Shown here: positions 7,906-15,968 of the stretch, piece by piece | How positions within the stretch are numbered: the stretch's first letter is position 1 | Layout: each line of letters begins with the position of its first letter | DNA from: an uncultured Bacteroidales bacterium | Lineage (GTDB): Bacteria > Bacteroidota > Bacteroidia > Bacteroidales > P3 | Length of the DNA: 36,192 bases | Reading direction: 5' to 3' | Assembly: GCA_937901525.1 (NCBI GenBank) | Contig: CALDHX010000077.1 | Coordinates: 1 to 36,192 of the forward strand | Made by a program: the position numbers and the translations under genes | Notes under the pieces: generated by a model | Databases searched by the model: none | Told to the model about the DNA's origin: nothing | The model's input: only the letters and a program-made list of their open reading frames with translations

Positions 7906-9276
7906 TTATTCTACGTAAACATTTGATGATGTTTTAGGATTGTCTCCTCTTACACGTCCTAAGTAAGATTGTACACAACGGAAACCTATGTAACTCTTAC
8001 CTGAATCTTGATACTCGTATGAACGAGTTGCTGTTTGAATGAAATATTTTTGATCTTTCCATGATCCTCCTCTAACTGTTTTTCTTTTCATTACAGGAGC
8101 ATCATCTTCTGAGGCAAGATATACGTTTACTTGGTTCAAATCGTGTGCAAAGTTGTATGCTGATTCGTTGTAAGCATCTTCACACCATTCTGCAACGTTA
8201 CCTGCCATATCATATAATCCGAATCCATTAGGTGCATAGTGCGCAACCAATATTGGTGTTACTCCTCCATCATCTCCATAATTTCCTCTTAATGGTTTGT
8301 AGTTTGCAATGAAACATCCATTTCCATTTCTTACGTATGGACCTCCCCAAGGATAAGGTGCTCCATCAACTCCTCCTCTTGCTGCATATTCCCATTCAGC
8401 TTCGGTTGGCAAACGGAAGTCTTCCATTCTTTCATATTCCTTTTTAGCTAAATAGTTGTTCATCATAAGCGTTCTCCACACTGAAAAAGCTTTTGCTTGT
8501 TTGTATGATACTCCAACTACTGGATAATTATCATATCTTGGATGGCTAAAATAAGAACGAGTTGCTGCATCATTATAAGAATATGCGTAATCATGAACCC
8601 AACATAATGTATCTGGATATACATTGATTACTTCTCTTCTATAAAACTTATTTCTATTGCTTAATCCCTCTGGACGTGATGCAAATGATGAGCCTCTATA
8701 TTCTTCTGAGGCTGTTGTTTCAAAATTCTTTTGGCTTGCTGCTCTAAGATCTATCCAATAATATTCGTAATTCAATCTTTTCGCATCTATTTGCATAGCT
8801 CCATAAAATCTTTCATCAACAGGAATAAACATTTCTGCTAACGCTTCTCTTTCATCTGCGTTTTCTAATGTCCAATCTATTTTCTTACTCCAATTGATTA
8901 CAGGAGTTTCCAATTCTTCTCCCCATTGGTCTGCTTCTATCAAGTATGTTTCAGGAAAATCTACTCCTAATAGTTTATAGGCAATAGAGTCTCTTACCCA
9001 ATAGACGAATTGACGGTATTCATTATTAGTAATTTCCGTTTCATCCATCCAAAATGATTGTACTTGAACTGTTCTAGGCTGCCAATCATAAAGCTTGTAA
9101 ACATCTTCATCTGAAGAGCCCATTAAAAAACTTCCTTGCGGCACGTCAACCATACCATACGGCTGCATATCCAAGAAGTCTGGTCTTTCTTGTACACCTA
9201 TGACTTCTCCTTTGTCAGAAGAGCCACAACTGAACAACAGAAAGGCTGTTGAAATTAACAAAAATATTTTCTTCAT
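7906..9276 (-). CDS. gldK: Type IX secretion lipoprotein GldK/PorK
   Basis: This 456-residue outer-membrane lipoprotein has the lipobox LLFSC, giving a lipidated C17. It has the formylglycine-generating-enzyme-like (sulfatase-modifying factor) fold, shown by FRLPTEAEWEYAARGG, GLYDMAGNVAEWCED, VRGGSW and IGFRCV in order. In the T9SS this fold is structural, and GldK forms the periplasmic ring with GldN. Length matches PorK/GldK. The protein lies between porP and gldL with gaps of about 65 bases, neither of which holds a promoter motif, so it should share the porP transcript. Confidence 0.95.
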   Translation of the reverse strand: MKKIFLLISTAFLLFSCGSSDKGEVIGVQERPDFLDMQPYGMVDVPQGSFLMGSSDEDVYKLYDWQPRTVQVQSFWMDETEITNNEYRQFVYWVRDSIAYKLLGVDFPETYLIEADQWGEELETPVINWSKKIDWTLENADEREALAEMFIPVDERFYGAMQIDAKRLNYEYYWIDLRAASQKNFETTASEEYRGSSFASRPEGLSNRNKFYRREVINVYPDTLCWVHDYAYSYNDAATRSYFSHPRYDNYPVVGVSYKQAKAFSVWRTLMMNNYLAKKEYERMEDFRLPTEAEWEYAARGGVDGAPYPWGGPYVRNGNGCFIANYKPLRGNYGDDGGVTPILVAHYAPNGFGLYDMAGNVAEWCEDAYNESAYNFAHDLNQVNVYLASEDDAPVMKRKTVRGGSWKDQKYFIQTATRSYEYQDSGKSYIGFRCVQSYLGRVRGDNPKTSSNVYVE

Positions 9277-9342
9277 ATCACAAATTGTTTTCTATTCTAT
9301 AAAAAATACGCTATTTTAGTTTTTATGTTTCAAATAATCTAA

Positions 9343-10380
9343 TTAGAATCTACGAGTATTTCTGTATATTGTAGGTGGTTTAGGTGGATTTTCTATCTTG
9401 AAACAGAATCTCGCAAACACTTCTAATGACCCAAAAGATTGAGTAGAGATTCTTGAAGTTGGTATATCGTACGATACTCCTAACTTAAAGTCTCCAAAAG
9501 CAACACCTCCCATTAATACCATCGCATCTTGTACTCTATATGTCATACCTCCCCAAATCTTATGCTCCCATTCCATTAATAACGATGCATCTACTTGATA
9601 AGCTGATTTAGATATAAAATCGGTTTTTAATAATGCAGAAGGCAATAATCTTAATGAAGGATAGGCAGGAAGAGCCCATTCGTAACCTGCAAGTATGTAA
9701 TAGAATCTTCTATTATCCCAATACAACTTATCACTTGCTGTTTGCATTATTTTAGAAGTTGATAGCCCTATATACAATTTACCAGGTATTTGATAATAAA
9801 TTCCCGCTCCTAAATCAAAAAGAAAATCACTTTGTTCAGCAGCATTACCTAAAACAGGGTCTAAGCTTGTTCCTACTTGGTCATCTTCTGTAAACTGATC
9901 ACTACCTATCAATGCTCCCATATCTAAAGTAGAGTTAAATAGCTGAGCTTCTATACCGATAGCCAAATTACCTATAGGAAATTGTATTCTGAACGCGTAA
10001 TCTATTTTTGCATGAATATTATCGCGAAATCCTATCTTATCTGAAATGATCGTTGCTCCAATTCCTCCATGAAGGAATCTAACTGGCATATCAAAAGATA
10101 AGTTCATTGTTTCACCCGTTGAAGCTGATGATGCCTCACCATAAACGTCTGTCAATCCCATTCCCATCCATTGATTACGATAGAAACCTGTTAAACAAAT
10201 AGCTCCATTGCTACCTGCATAACCAGGATTATATGACAAACGATTAAACATATATTGTGAAAATTGAGGCTCTTGTTGAGAATAAACAAACTCAGGATTT
10301 GCAATTACCGTAAGTAATATGCAAGCCAATGAACCTATTCTCACAAATCGTTTGTATCTATCTTGTATAAACTTTAACAT
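9343..10380 (-). CDS. porP: Type IX secretion outer-membrane protein PorP/SprF
   Basis: This 345-residue outer-membrane beta-barrel has a long signal peptide ending near VYSQ (about 35). The family signature follows at once: QEPQFSQYMFN, then YNPGYAGS, then FYRNQWMGMG. PorP/SprF proteins are small barrels attached to the T9SS; paralogues usually pair with particular gliding or secretion parts. As first gene of a porP-gldKLMN order it is the copy that works with the core machine, as in Porphyromonas. The C-terminal FARFCFKIENPP stretch resembles a terminal beta strand followed by a short proline/arginine tail. Confidence 0.93.
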   Translation of the reverse strand: MLKFIQDRYKRFVRIGSLACILLTVIANPEFVYSQQEPQFSQYMFNRLSYNPGYAGSNGAICLTGFYRNQWMGMGLTDVYGEASSASTGETMNLSFDMPVRFLHGGIGATIISDKIGFRDNIHAKIDYAFRIQFPIGNLAIGIEAQLFNSTLDMGALIGSDQFTEDDQVGTSLDPVLGNAAEQSDFLFDLGAGIYYQIPGKLYIGLSTSKIMQTASDKLYWDNRRFYYILAGYEWALPAYPSLRLLPSALLKTDFISKSAYQVDASLLMEWEHKIWGGMTYRVQDAMVLMGGVAFGDFKLGVSYDIPTSRISTQSFGSLEVFARFCFKIENPPKPPTIYRNTRRF

Positions 10381-10441
10381 CTACTATTTGTTTTGTTACT
10401 TTTTCGTTTTAAAAGTATCTATTTAATCAAAATGCAGTCGT

Positions 10442-10450
10442 GCAAAAGTA
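10442..10450 (-). promoter_or_regulatory. -7 element of the porP-gldKLMN promoter
   Basis: TACTTTTGC on the minus strand matches TAnnTTTG and lies about 62 bases before the porP start. No clear TTTG -33 element is present at the usual spacing; that region is a T-run. It is the only such motif I found within the five-gene T9SS unit. The rest of the 177-base gap is A/T-rich, with at most a weak, bulged hairpin near 10473-10500 after the RlpA gene. Confidence 0.6.
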
Positions 10451-10557
10451 AAAAAAAACTTTATAAAAAAGAAGTTTTACGCATTTTTTTGTTAAAAACT
10501 ATTTTTCTTACACTATATTACACATTGATTTTAAATCTTTTATAAATATTCACATTT

Positions 10558-11280
10558 TTACTTCTTTTTAACAATATAAGCCGATTTAAATGTGTTTTTT
10601 ACTCCTTTGAGAGCTTGTTCTGCTAAATTTATAGATGAAAATGGACCAATATTTACATAATAGAAGTCTTCATCTAAAACTTTTTCAGCCTTTGTATTGT
10701 TTTTATAATTTATTGGTAATTGTTCTATAATACTATCTAAATCCTCTATATTTTCTATTGCACAAAGTTGCACATAGAAGGGAAAAATGAATGCCACCTC
10801 ATATTCATTTACTCTTGAAGTAATTATTGAATCAAAGGTGTTATTACGAATAGTATCTTTTAAATTTTCTTGATCAAGTAAAGCAAATATTTCATCTTGA
10901 TCATCTATTATTTCAAGATAATCTTTATCCACTATTTCAACCTTTACTCTTGCAGAGCCTGTTTCATTTAACAATATGTGCTTTGCTGCTTTATAAGATA
11001 AATCTATTACACCTCTTTTAGGACATCTATCATTTACTTTTACAAAGACAGAACGACCATTTTTCAAATTAGTAACTTTCACTAATGTATGCAAGGGCAA
11101 AGTTTTGTGTGCTGCGGTATATTTTTTTTGTGAAAATATCTCACCAGAGGAAGTGCGTCTATTTTCAAACATATTGTGATAATAAGTCGCTTTACACTCA
11201 AAAGTCTTTTGCTCCTGAGCGAACAAATGATTACTAATACAAATTATTAATAAACAAATTAATGGTTTAAATTTTACCAT
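10558..11280 (-). CDS. RlpA-like septal/peptidoglycan protein with C-terminal SPOR domain
   Basis: This 240-residue exported protein has a signal peptide ending near FAQ (22). Residues about 28-120 form the RlpA double-psi beta-barrel: ATYYHNMF, RRTSSGE, YTAAHKTLPL, VKVTNLKNGRSV and VKVNDRCPKRGVIDLS. H58 and D84 are candidates for the conserved lytic-transglycosylase site. The last 75 residues, FYVQLCAIENIEDLD to the end, look like a SPOR domain, which binds denuded septal peptidoglycan. It probably trims glycan strands at division or supports the outer membrane. It overlaps kdsC by seven bases at its start, indicating translational coupling, and ends the long minus-strand run. Confidence 0.85.
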   Translation of the reverse strand: MVKFKPLICLLIICISNHLFAQEQKTFECKATYYHNMFENRRTSSGEIFSQKKYTAAHKTLPLHTLVKVTNLKNGRSVFVKVNDRCPKRGVIDLSYKAAKHILLNETGSARVKVEIVDKDYLEIIDDQDEIFALLDQENLKDTIRNNTFDSIITSRVNEYEVAFIFPFYVQLCAIENIEDLDSIIEQLPINYKNNTKAEKVLDEDFYYVNIGPFSSINLAEQALKGVKNTFKSAYIVKKK

Positions 11281-11792
11281 GCCTTAGCGTCTTCGTCAAA
11301 CCATTTATTTTGCAATTTCATTACTTGCTCTATCACATCTCTTACACAGCCTGAGCCTCCATTTTTATGAGATATGTAATCTGCTACTTGTTTTATTTCC
11401 TCAGCAGCATCAGCAGGACAAGTAGCTACGCCAACCATTTTCATAACATCATAATCAGGAATGTCATCTCCCATATAAAGCACTTGATTTGCTTGCAATT
11501 GTTTTTCCTCTAAAAACTTAAAAAAAATTTCTTTCTTGCGATGAGAACCCAAATACACATCTTTTACTCCCAACATCGCCATTCGAGATGCTATACTATC
11601 GCCATTCCCTCCTGAAATAACTGCTACAACATACCCTTTTCGCAAAGCATACTGAATTGCATAACCATCTTTTACATTCCCACTGCGAACTATTATCTTG
11701 TCATTTGCAGACCATATATTCCCATCACTTATAACTCCATCATAGTCAAAAACAAATGCTTTTATATCATGTAATTTTGATTTGTAATTCAT
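11274..11792 (-). CDS. kdsC: KDO 8-phosphate phosphatase (KdsC, HAD family)
   Basis: This 172-residue HAD-superfamily phosphatase of the small, cap-less KdsC type makes free KDO from KDO-8-phosphate for the LPS inner core. The nucleophile motif is FDYDGVISDG (D16, D18), followed by VISGG (motif II) and YMGDDIPDYDVM (motif IV). The KdsC-specific tail HKNGGSGCVRDVIEQVM near the C-terminus supports the assignment over the related N-acylneuraminate cytidylyltransferase-associated phosphatases. It starts two bases after hldD, both enzymes serving LPS core sugars, and its end overlaps the RlpA gene. Confidence 0.9.
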   Translation of the reverse strand: MNYKSKLHDIKAFVFDYDGVISDGNIWSANDKIIVRSGNVKDGYAIQYALRKGYVVAVISGGNGDSIASRMAMLGVKDVYLGSHRKKEIFFKFLEEKQLQANQVLYMGDDIPDYDVMKMVGVATCPADAAEEIKQVADYISHKNGGSGCVRDVIEQVMKLQNKWFDEDAKAW

Positions 11793-11794
11793 AA

Positions 11795-12760
11795 TTAAAA
11801 ATAAGATTGTTTCATTAAATAATTTTGCACGTAATCTTTAACTCCTTCTTCCAAAGAATAAAAAGGAGTATTATAACCAACAGATATTAACTTTTTCATA
11901 CTCGCTTCTGTAAAATATTGATACTTATCTCTTATATCTATTGGTATATCTACATATTCTATCATTGTTTCTTTCCCCATAGCAGAAAATGTAGCAGAAG
12001 CCAAATCATAAAAACTTCGAGCCTGACCTGAGCCAAGATTATATATACTACTTTGAGGTTTATTTGTCATTAAGTAAAACAACACATTAACAACGTCTTT
12101 TACATATACAAAATCTCTCATTTGCCAACCGTCTTTATAATCTTCTCTATGAGAGCGGAAGAGTTTTACCTTTCCAGTAGATACAATTTGATTAAAAGAA
12201 TGATATATTACCGAAGCCATTCTTCCTTTATGATATTCATTTGGTCCATAGACATTAAAGAATTTCAATCCAGCCCAAAATGGAGGTCGTTTTTCTTGTG
12301 CTATTGCCCATAAATCAAATTCTTGTTTTGAACGACCATAAGGATTTAATGGTTTTAATTGAGGAATGAGATTCATATCGTCCTCATATCCGTTTTCTCC
12401 GTCTCCATAGGTAGCCGCCGATGAGGCATAAACCATCGGAATATTGTTTTCAGCACATATTTGCCATATATTTTTCGTGTATTGAAGATTTAACTCGACA
12501 AAAATATTCCAATCAAATTCTGTTGTATCGGTTCTTGCCCCTAAATGATATACACCTTCAATTTGACCTGCATTTTCCTTAAACCATTGAATAAAATCTT
12601 TTCTATCTATCTTTAAAGAGAAACTATAATTTGAATAATTATTTAATTTTTCCGTCTTAGAAAAATCATCAACTATAACAATATTGGTTATTTTCTCATA
12701 ATTCAATTTACGAAGCATACAACTTCCTATAAATCCTGCCGCACCTGTTACTACTATCAT
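11795..12760 (-). CDS. hldD: ADP-L-glycero-D-manno-heptose 6-epimerase
   Basis: This 321-residue short-chain dehydrogenase/reductase converts ADP-D-glycero- to ADP-L-glycero-D-manno-heptose for the LPS inner core. The NADP-binding GAAGFIG (6-12) and the catalytic Y141-x3-K145 (NPYGRSKQ) are present. The family stretches KFFNVYGPNEYHKGRMASV and WQMRDFVYVKDVV are also clear. Length matches RfaD/HldD. It lies 14 bases after a deacetylase-like gene and two before kdsC, forming a small LPS sugar block within the run. Confidence 0.93.
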   Translation of the reverse strand: MIVVTGAAGFIGSCMLRKLNYEKITNIVIVDDFSKTEKLNNYSNYSFSLKIDRKDFIQWFKENAGQIEGVYHLGARTDTTEFDWNIFVELNLQYTKNIWQICAENNIPMVYASSAATYGDGENGYEDDMNLIPQLKPLNPYGRSKQEFDLWAIAQEKRPPFWAGLKFFNVYGPNEYHKGRMASVIYHSFNQIVSTGKVKLFRSHREDYKDGWQMRDFVYVKDVVNVLFYLMTNKPQSSIYNLGSGQARSFYDLASATFSAMGKETMIEYVDIPIDIRDKYQYFTEASMKKLISVGYNTPFYSLEEGVKDYVQNYLMKQSYF

Positions 12761-12774
12761 ATTTTGTCGTTTTT

Positions 12775-14091
12775 TTATTTTTCTTTATTACTATATTCTA
12801 CTGTTTTTTCATAAACTTCTCTCCAACCAAACCACTCTCTCTTGTTTGATAGACTCTCATTGTGCCATATACTTATCATTTCTCCTCCAACTTTTTTAAC
12901 CTCATCGGTTATTTTCTTAATTTCTATCAAAGCCTCTTGTGGAGACAGTTTCAATCCATTTTTCAAAGCAACGTCCATATATGCAAAAGGGTGTACTCTC
13001 AACTTTGTTTCATAGTCCAAAGCTAAATCGTAGAAGTTAAAACTACTACAAATCCCCGCTCTAAAACCTATATTATCAGAATATCCCATAGAAAAGTCGT
13101 GTTCTATACTTCCTGTTGCCATTAAACTTCTATATCCCTCAGGAAGACGAAAATGCAAATAATGATAACGAGATCTTTGTATTGGTTTATGTAAAGTTTC
13201 TTTTAACATTTTTATTTGAGAGTTGATTAATTGTGGATAATCAAAACTCTCATAAGAAGGGTGTACGCCTACTTTTCCGTAATCACACAACTGTTTTATT
13301 AGTCTTCTAAATTTATTATTATATGGGTTTATATTTTTGTCATACTTCCCATAATCACCATAAAGAACAAAAAAGATTGTATTGACTTTCAGCCTTTCTA
13401 TTAACGAAATTATGTATTCAAAAGTATCATAAGGGTCTTTTTCTATTTTTAACAATACTTTTAATCTTTCTAAGCATAGAGAAATATTCCCTTTCAGCAG
13501 ATCTCTTGTAAATCCTAATAAATTTCTTGTAAATCCTTTGCATGTATAGGAATAAGCAGAATCAATATCAATAGTATTAAAATAAGAATAATGATTGTTT
13601 TGTGTAGATAATTCCGGATAACGATTTACTATTGTGTTTTTCAATTCATTAACCCATATATTAACAACAGGTTTTGAGAGAAAACCTCTTTTATATGCTA
13701 AACTATCTTCTACCTTAAAGCGAGAATGAACATCTTTAACATAAGGTAAATATTCTTCATAGCGAGATACTAAATAGAAACATGCAGCTAAAACATCAAA
13801 ATCACAAATAGACTCCTTAAAATATGTTTTGAATATGTAGGGTGTGTTATTTCTTTCAAAATAATTAATTTCTGCAACCTCTATTGTGGTTTGAAAAAGT
13901 AAAGGTGTACTAAACAAAAACAATTCATCTGCCAAAGGTTGTGTGCAATAAGATAATTTAGGACCATCATATTGCAAAAAGTACTCTTTATCTATTGTTA
14001 TAGAATACTTTATTGACATTAACTCCTTAAATACTAAATTTAAAGTATAGCCTAATCTATTGGTTAATTTATCTACATAAATCAACAACAT
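12775..14091 (-). CDS. Polysaccharide deacetylase-like protein (DUF7033 type)
   Basis: This 438-residue protein lacks a signal peptide. The N-terminal half resembles the region found before Bacteroidota deacetylase-like domains, and the second half carries a NodB-like pattern: FNTIDIDSAY (two aspartates, about 170), VGVHPSYES with its histidine, RLPEGYRS and the late SIWHNES. Such enzymes remove acetyl groups from N-acetyl sugars, but no substrate is clear here. Neighbours on both sides (lptB, hldD, kdsC) suggest a sugar of LPS or a capsule. The start at MLLIYVDKLTNRLGY agrees with what I recall of homologues; an internal methionine at 25 is less likely. It lies six bases after lptB. Confidence 0.7.
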   Translation of the reverse strand: MLLIYVDKLTNRLGYTLNLVFKELMSIKYSITIDKEYFLQYDGPKLSYCTQPLADELFLFSTPLLFQTTIEVAEINYFERNNTPYIFKTYFKESICDFDVLAACFYLVSRYEEYLPYVKDVHSRFKVEDSLAYKRGFLSKPVVNIWVNELKNTIVNRYPELSTQNNHYSYFNTIDIDSAYSYTCKGFTRNLLGFTRDLLKGNISLCLERLKVLLKIEKDPYDTFEYIISLIERLKVNTIFFVLYGDYGKYDKNINPYNNKFRRLIKQLCDYGKVGVHPSYESFDYPQLINSQIKMLKETLHKPIQRSRYHYLHFRLPEGYRSLMATGSIEHDFSMGYSDNIGFRAGICSSFNFYDLALDYETKLRVHPFAYMDVALKNGLKLSPQEALIEIKKITDEVKKVGGEMISIWHNESLSNKREWFGWREVYEKTVEYSNKEK

Positions 14092-14097
14092 ATCGTT

Positions 14098-14823
14098 TTA
14101 TCTTAATTCAAAGTTATCTCCTAAATATTTTTTCCTCACTTGTTCATCATTTGCTAACTCCTCTGGTGTGCCATAACGAAAAACACTTCCCTCTATCAAC
14201 AAATATGCTCTATCTGTTATAGATAATGTTTCATGAACATTATGATCTGTTATCAATACGCCTATATTTCTATTTTTTAAGTCTTTTACAATATTTTGAA
14301 TATCTTGTACAGCGATTGGATCTACTCCTGCGAATGGTTCATCTAAAAGAATGAATTTCGGATCTGCGGCTAAGGCTCTTGCTATTTCGGTTCTTCTTCT
14401 TTCTCCTCCCGATAATTGAATCCCTTTACTCTTTCTGATGTGAGTTAGGCTAAATTCTTCTAACAAATCTTCCATTTTCTTGTCCCTTTCTTGAGGAGAG
14501 AGTTTGTTATTAAATTCTAATATTGACATTATATTGTCTTCAACAGATAAGGTTCTAAAAACAGAGGCCTCTTGTGCAAGATAGCCAACTCCTGCTTGTG
14601 CTCGCTTATACATTGGCATATCTGTAATATCTAAATCATCTAAAAATACTTGTCCTGAATAGGGTTTTATCAAGCCGGTCATCATATAAAATGTAGTTGT
14701 TTTACCTGCTCCGTTTGGACCTAATAAGCCAACAATTTCTCCCATAGAAACTTCTATGGAAACACCTTTTACTACTATTCTTTTCTTGTATTTCTTTACT
14801 ATGTCCTTTGTGTACAACTTCAT
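14098..14823 (-). CDS. lptB: LPS export ABC transporter ATP-binding protein LptB
   Basis: This 241-residue ABC ATPase powers LPS extraction from the inner membrane with LptF and LptG. The Walker A GPNGAGKT (about 35-42), QEASVFRTLSVEDN Q-loop region, LSGGERRR signature, ILLDEPFAGVDPIAV Walker B and the switch histidine in ITDHNVHETL are present and typical of LptB. I place the start at the ATG at 14823. A longer frame could begin at a TTG at 14844, but that codon lies inside the -7 promoter element (14841-14849), so the extra seven residues would not be transcribed. This leaves a leader of only about ten bases. lptF and lptG are not in the window. Confidence 0.95.
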   Translation of the reverse strand: MKLYTKDIVKKYKKRIVVKGVSIEVSMGEIVGLLGPNGAGKTTTFYMMTGLIKPYSGQVFLDDLDITDMPMYKRAQAGVGYLAQEASVFRTLSVEDNIMSILEFNNKLSPQERDKKMEDLLEEFSLTHIRKSKGIQLSGGERRRTEIARALAADPKFILLDEPFAGVDPIAVQDIQNIVKDLKNRNIGVLITDHNVHETLSITDRAYLLIEGSVFRYGTPEELANDEQVRKKYLGDNFELR

Positions 14824-14840
14824 TTTACTTGGTTTTTTGT

Positions 14841-14849
14841 ACAAAGATA
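14841..14849 (-). promoter_or_regulatory. -7 element of the lptB promoter
   Basis: TATCTTTGT on the minus strand matches TAnnTTTG followed by a pyrimidine. It lies 18 bases before the lptB ATG, and it places a promoter inside the long minus-strand run so that lptB and the genes after it can be expressed separately from the two-component genes. Confidence 0.65.
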
Positions 14850-14888
14850 TTAAAATAATATGAATATCTATTGTTTTGATTTTTTTTT

Positions 14889-14958
14889 CAAAGAAAAATT
14901 TAAAAAAAGCAAAGAAAAAATTTAAAAAAGCAAAGAAAAATTTTATTTTTTCAAAGAG
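14889..14958. repeat. 21-bp periodic A-tract repeat, array 1
   Basis: CAAAG occurs at 14889, 14910, 14931 and 14952, exactly 21 bases apart each time. The first two intervals are nearly identical, with CAAAG followed by A/T-only sequence and one G. The third turns into T-rich sequence, and the fourth CAAAG falls inside the end of the histidine kinase gene. A 21-base period equals two DNA turns, so the A-tracts are in phase and the DNA is probably bent. Confidence 0.8.
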
Positions 14959-15968
14959 TTTTTTTCCAAGGTAAAACCAAATACGGAACCTTCTCCTAAT
15001 CTGCTTCTTACGTTTATGGTTTGATTGTGTGCTTCTATTATATGCTTAACGATAGATAGGCCTAAACCTGAACCTTTGTGTTGTCTTGAACGAGCTTTGT
15101 CTACTCTATAAAATCTTTCAAATAATCGAGGTAAATCTTGTTGTGATATTCCTACTCCTTTGTCGGATACCTCAACAAGACATAAGTCGTCCATATCAAA
15201 TAACTTTACGTTTACATATTTAGAATCTATTTTTGAATATCTAATGGCGTTTTCTATTAGATTTACCAATACTTGTCTTATTCTATCTTTGTCTGCTTTA
15301 ACAAAACAAGGTTCATCACTTTGTATTTGTAGAATAATATTTGCTTCTTTTGCTATTATTTCAAAACTATCTACTACCTCTTTTACTAAATTCAATATAT
15401 CAAAGGATTTAATGTTTAGTTTGATTTCTCCTGTCTCTAATTGAGTTATCGTATCTAAGTCTTTAACAATAGCCATCATTCTATCTATGTTATCTTCTGC
15501 CTTTAAAAGATATTTTTTACAAAGTTCTTCCTCGTACATTGCCCCCTCTAATAGAATTGACATATATCCTTGAATATTAAATATTGGATTCTTTAATTCA
15601 TGTGCCACATTGCCAATATATTCCTTACGATAAATTTCATTAGCAAGTATGTCATCTATCTTATTTGTATTAGAAACTATCCATTCATCTACTTGTTTAT
15701 TTACTTCATTAAGTCCTATTTGAGAATATTTTACTTTATTTTTAAGTTCTTTTTTACTGATTTTAAAATTGTATATGTTCTTATATATTGTTCTGACTTT
15801 ACTATACAATTCCTTTTGTATCCAATAATGAGAAGTAAAATAAACAATAAAAGGTAAAAAATAAAGAAATGAAATATTTATCTTAAAGTAATGAAAAACA
15901 AACAATAACAAAGCAGTAAAAACTGTTACCAAAAAAGTAATTAATAGGGCTATTTTATTAACTTTCAT
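14943..15968 (-). CDS. Sensor histidine kinase with minimal periplasmic loop
   Basis: This 341-residue membrane histidine kinase has two helices at about 6-26 and 32-50, separated by only a few residues, so there is no periplasmic sensor domain. A helical linker follows (about 51-115), then the HisKA box with VAHELKNPIF (H123). The HATPase_c domain has N-box VNLIENAIRYS, DKGVGI, FERFYRVDKARS and GSGLGLSIV. The architecture resembles PhoR-type kinases without an extracellular domain, so the signal is probably sensed in the membrane or through a partner. It overlaps the response regulator stop by four bases (ATGA). Its target genes are unknown, and it is not a PorY-type kinase by any feature I can see. 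Confidence 0.93.
   Translation of the reverse strand: MKVNKIALLITFLVTVFTALLLFVFHYFKINISFLYFLPFIVYFTSHYWIQKELYSKVRTIYKNIYNFKISKKELKNKVKYSQIGLNEVNKQVDEWIVSNTNKIDDILANEIYRKEYIGNVAHELKNPIFNIQGYMSILLEGAMYEEELCKKYLLKAEDNIDRMMAIVKDLDTITQLETGEIKLNIKSFDILNLVKEVVDSFEIIAKEANIILQIQSDEPCFVKADKDRIRQVLVNLIENAIRYSKIDSKYVNVKLFDMDDLCLVEVSDKGVGISQQDLPRLFERFYRVDKARSRQHKGSGLGLSIVKHIIEAHNQTINVRSRLGEGSVFGFTLEKNSLKK

Noticed and set aside
14889..14958. CRISPR or tandem coding repeat
   Set aside because: The units are contiguous, low-complexity A/T sequence without spacers and mostly outside any gene.
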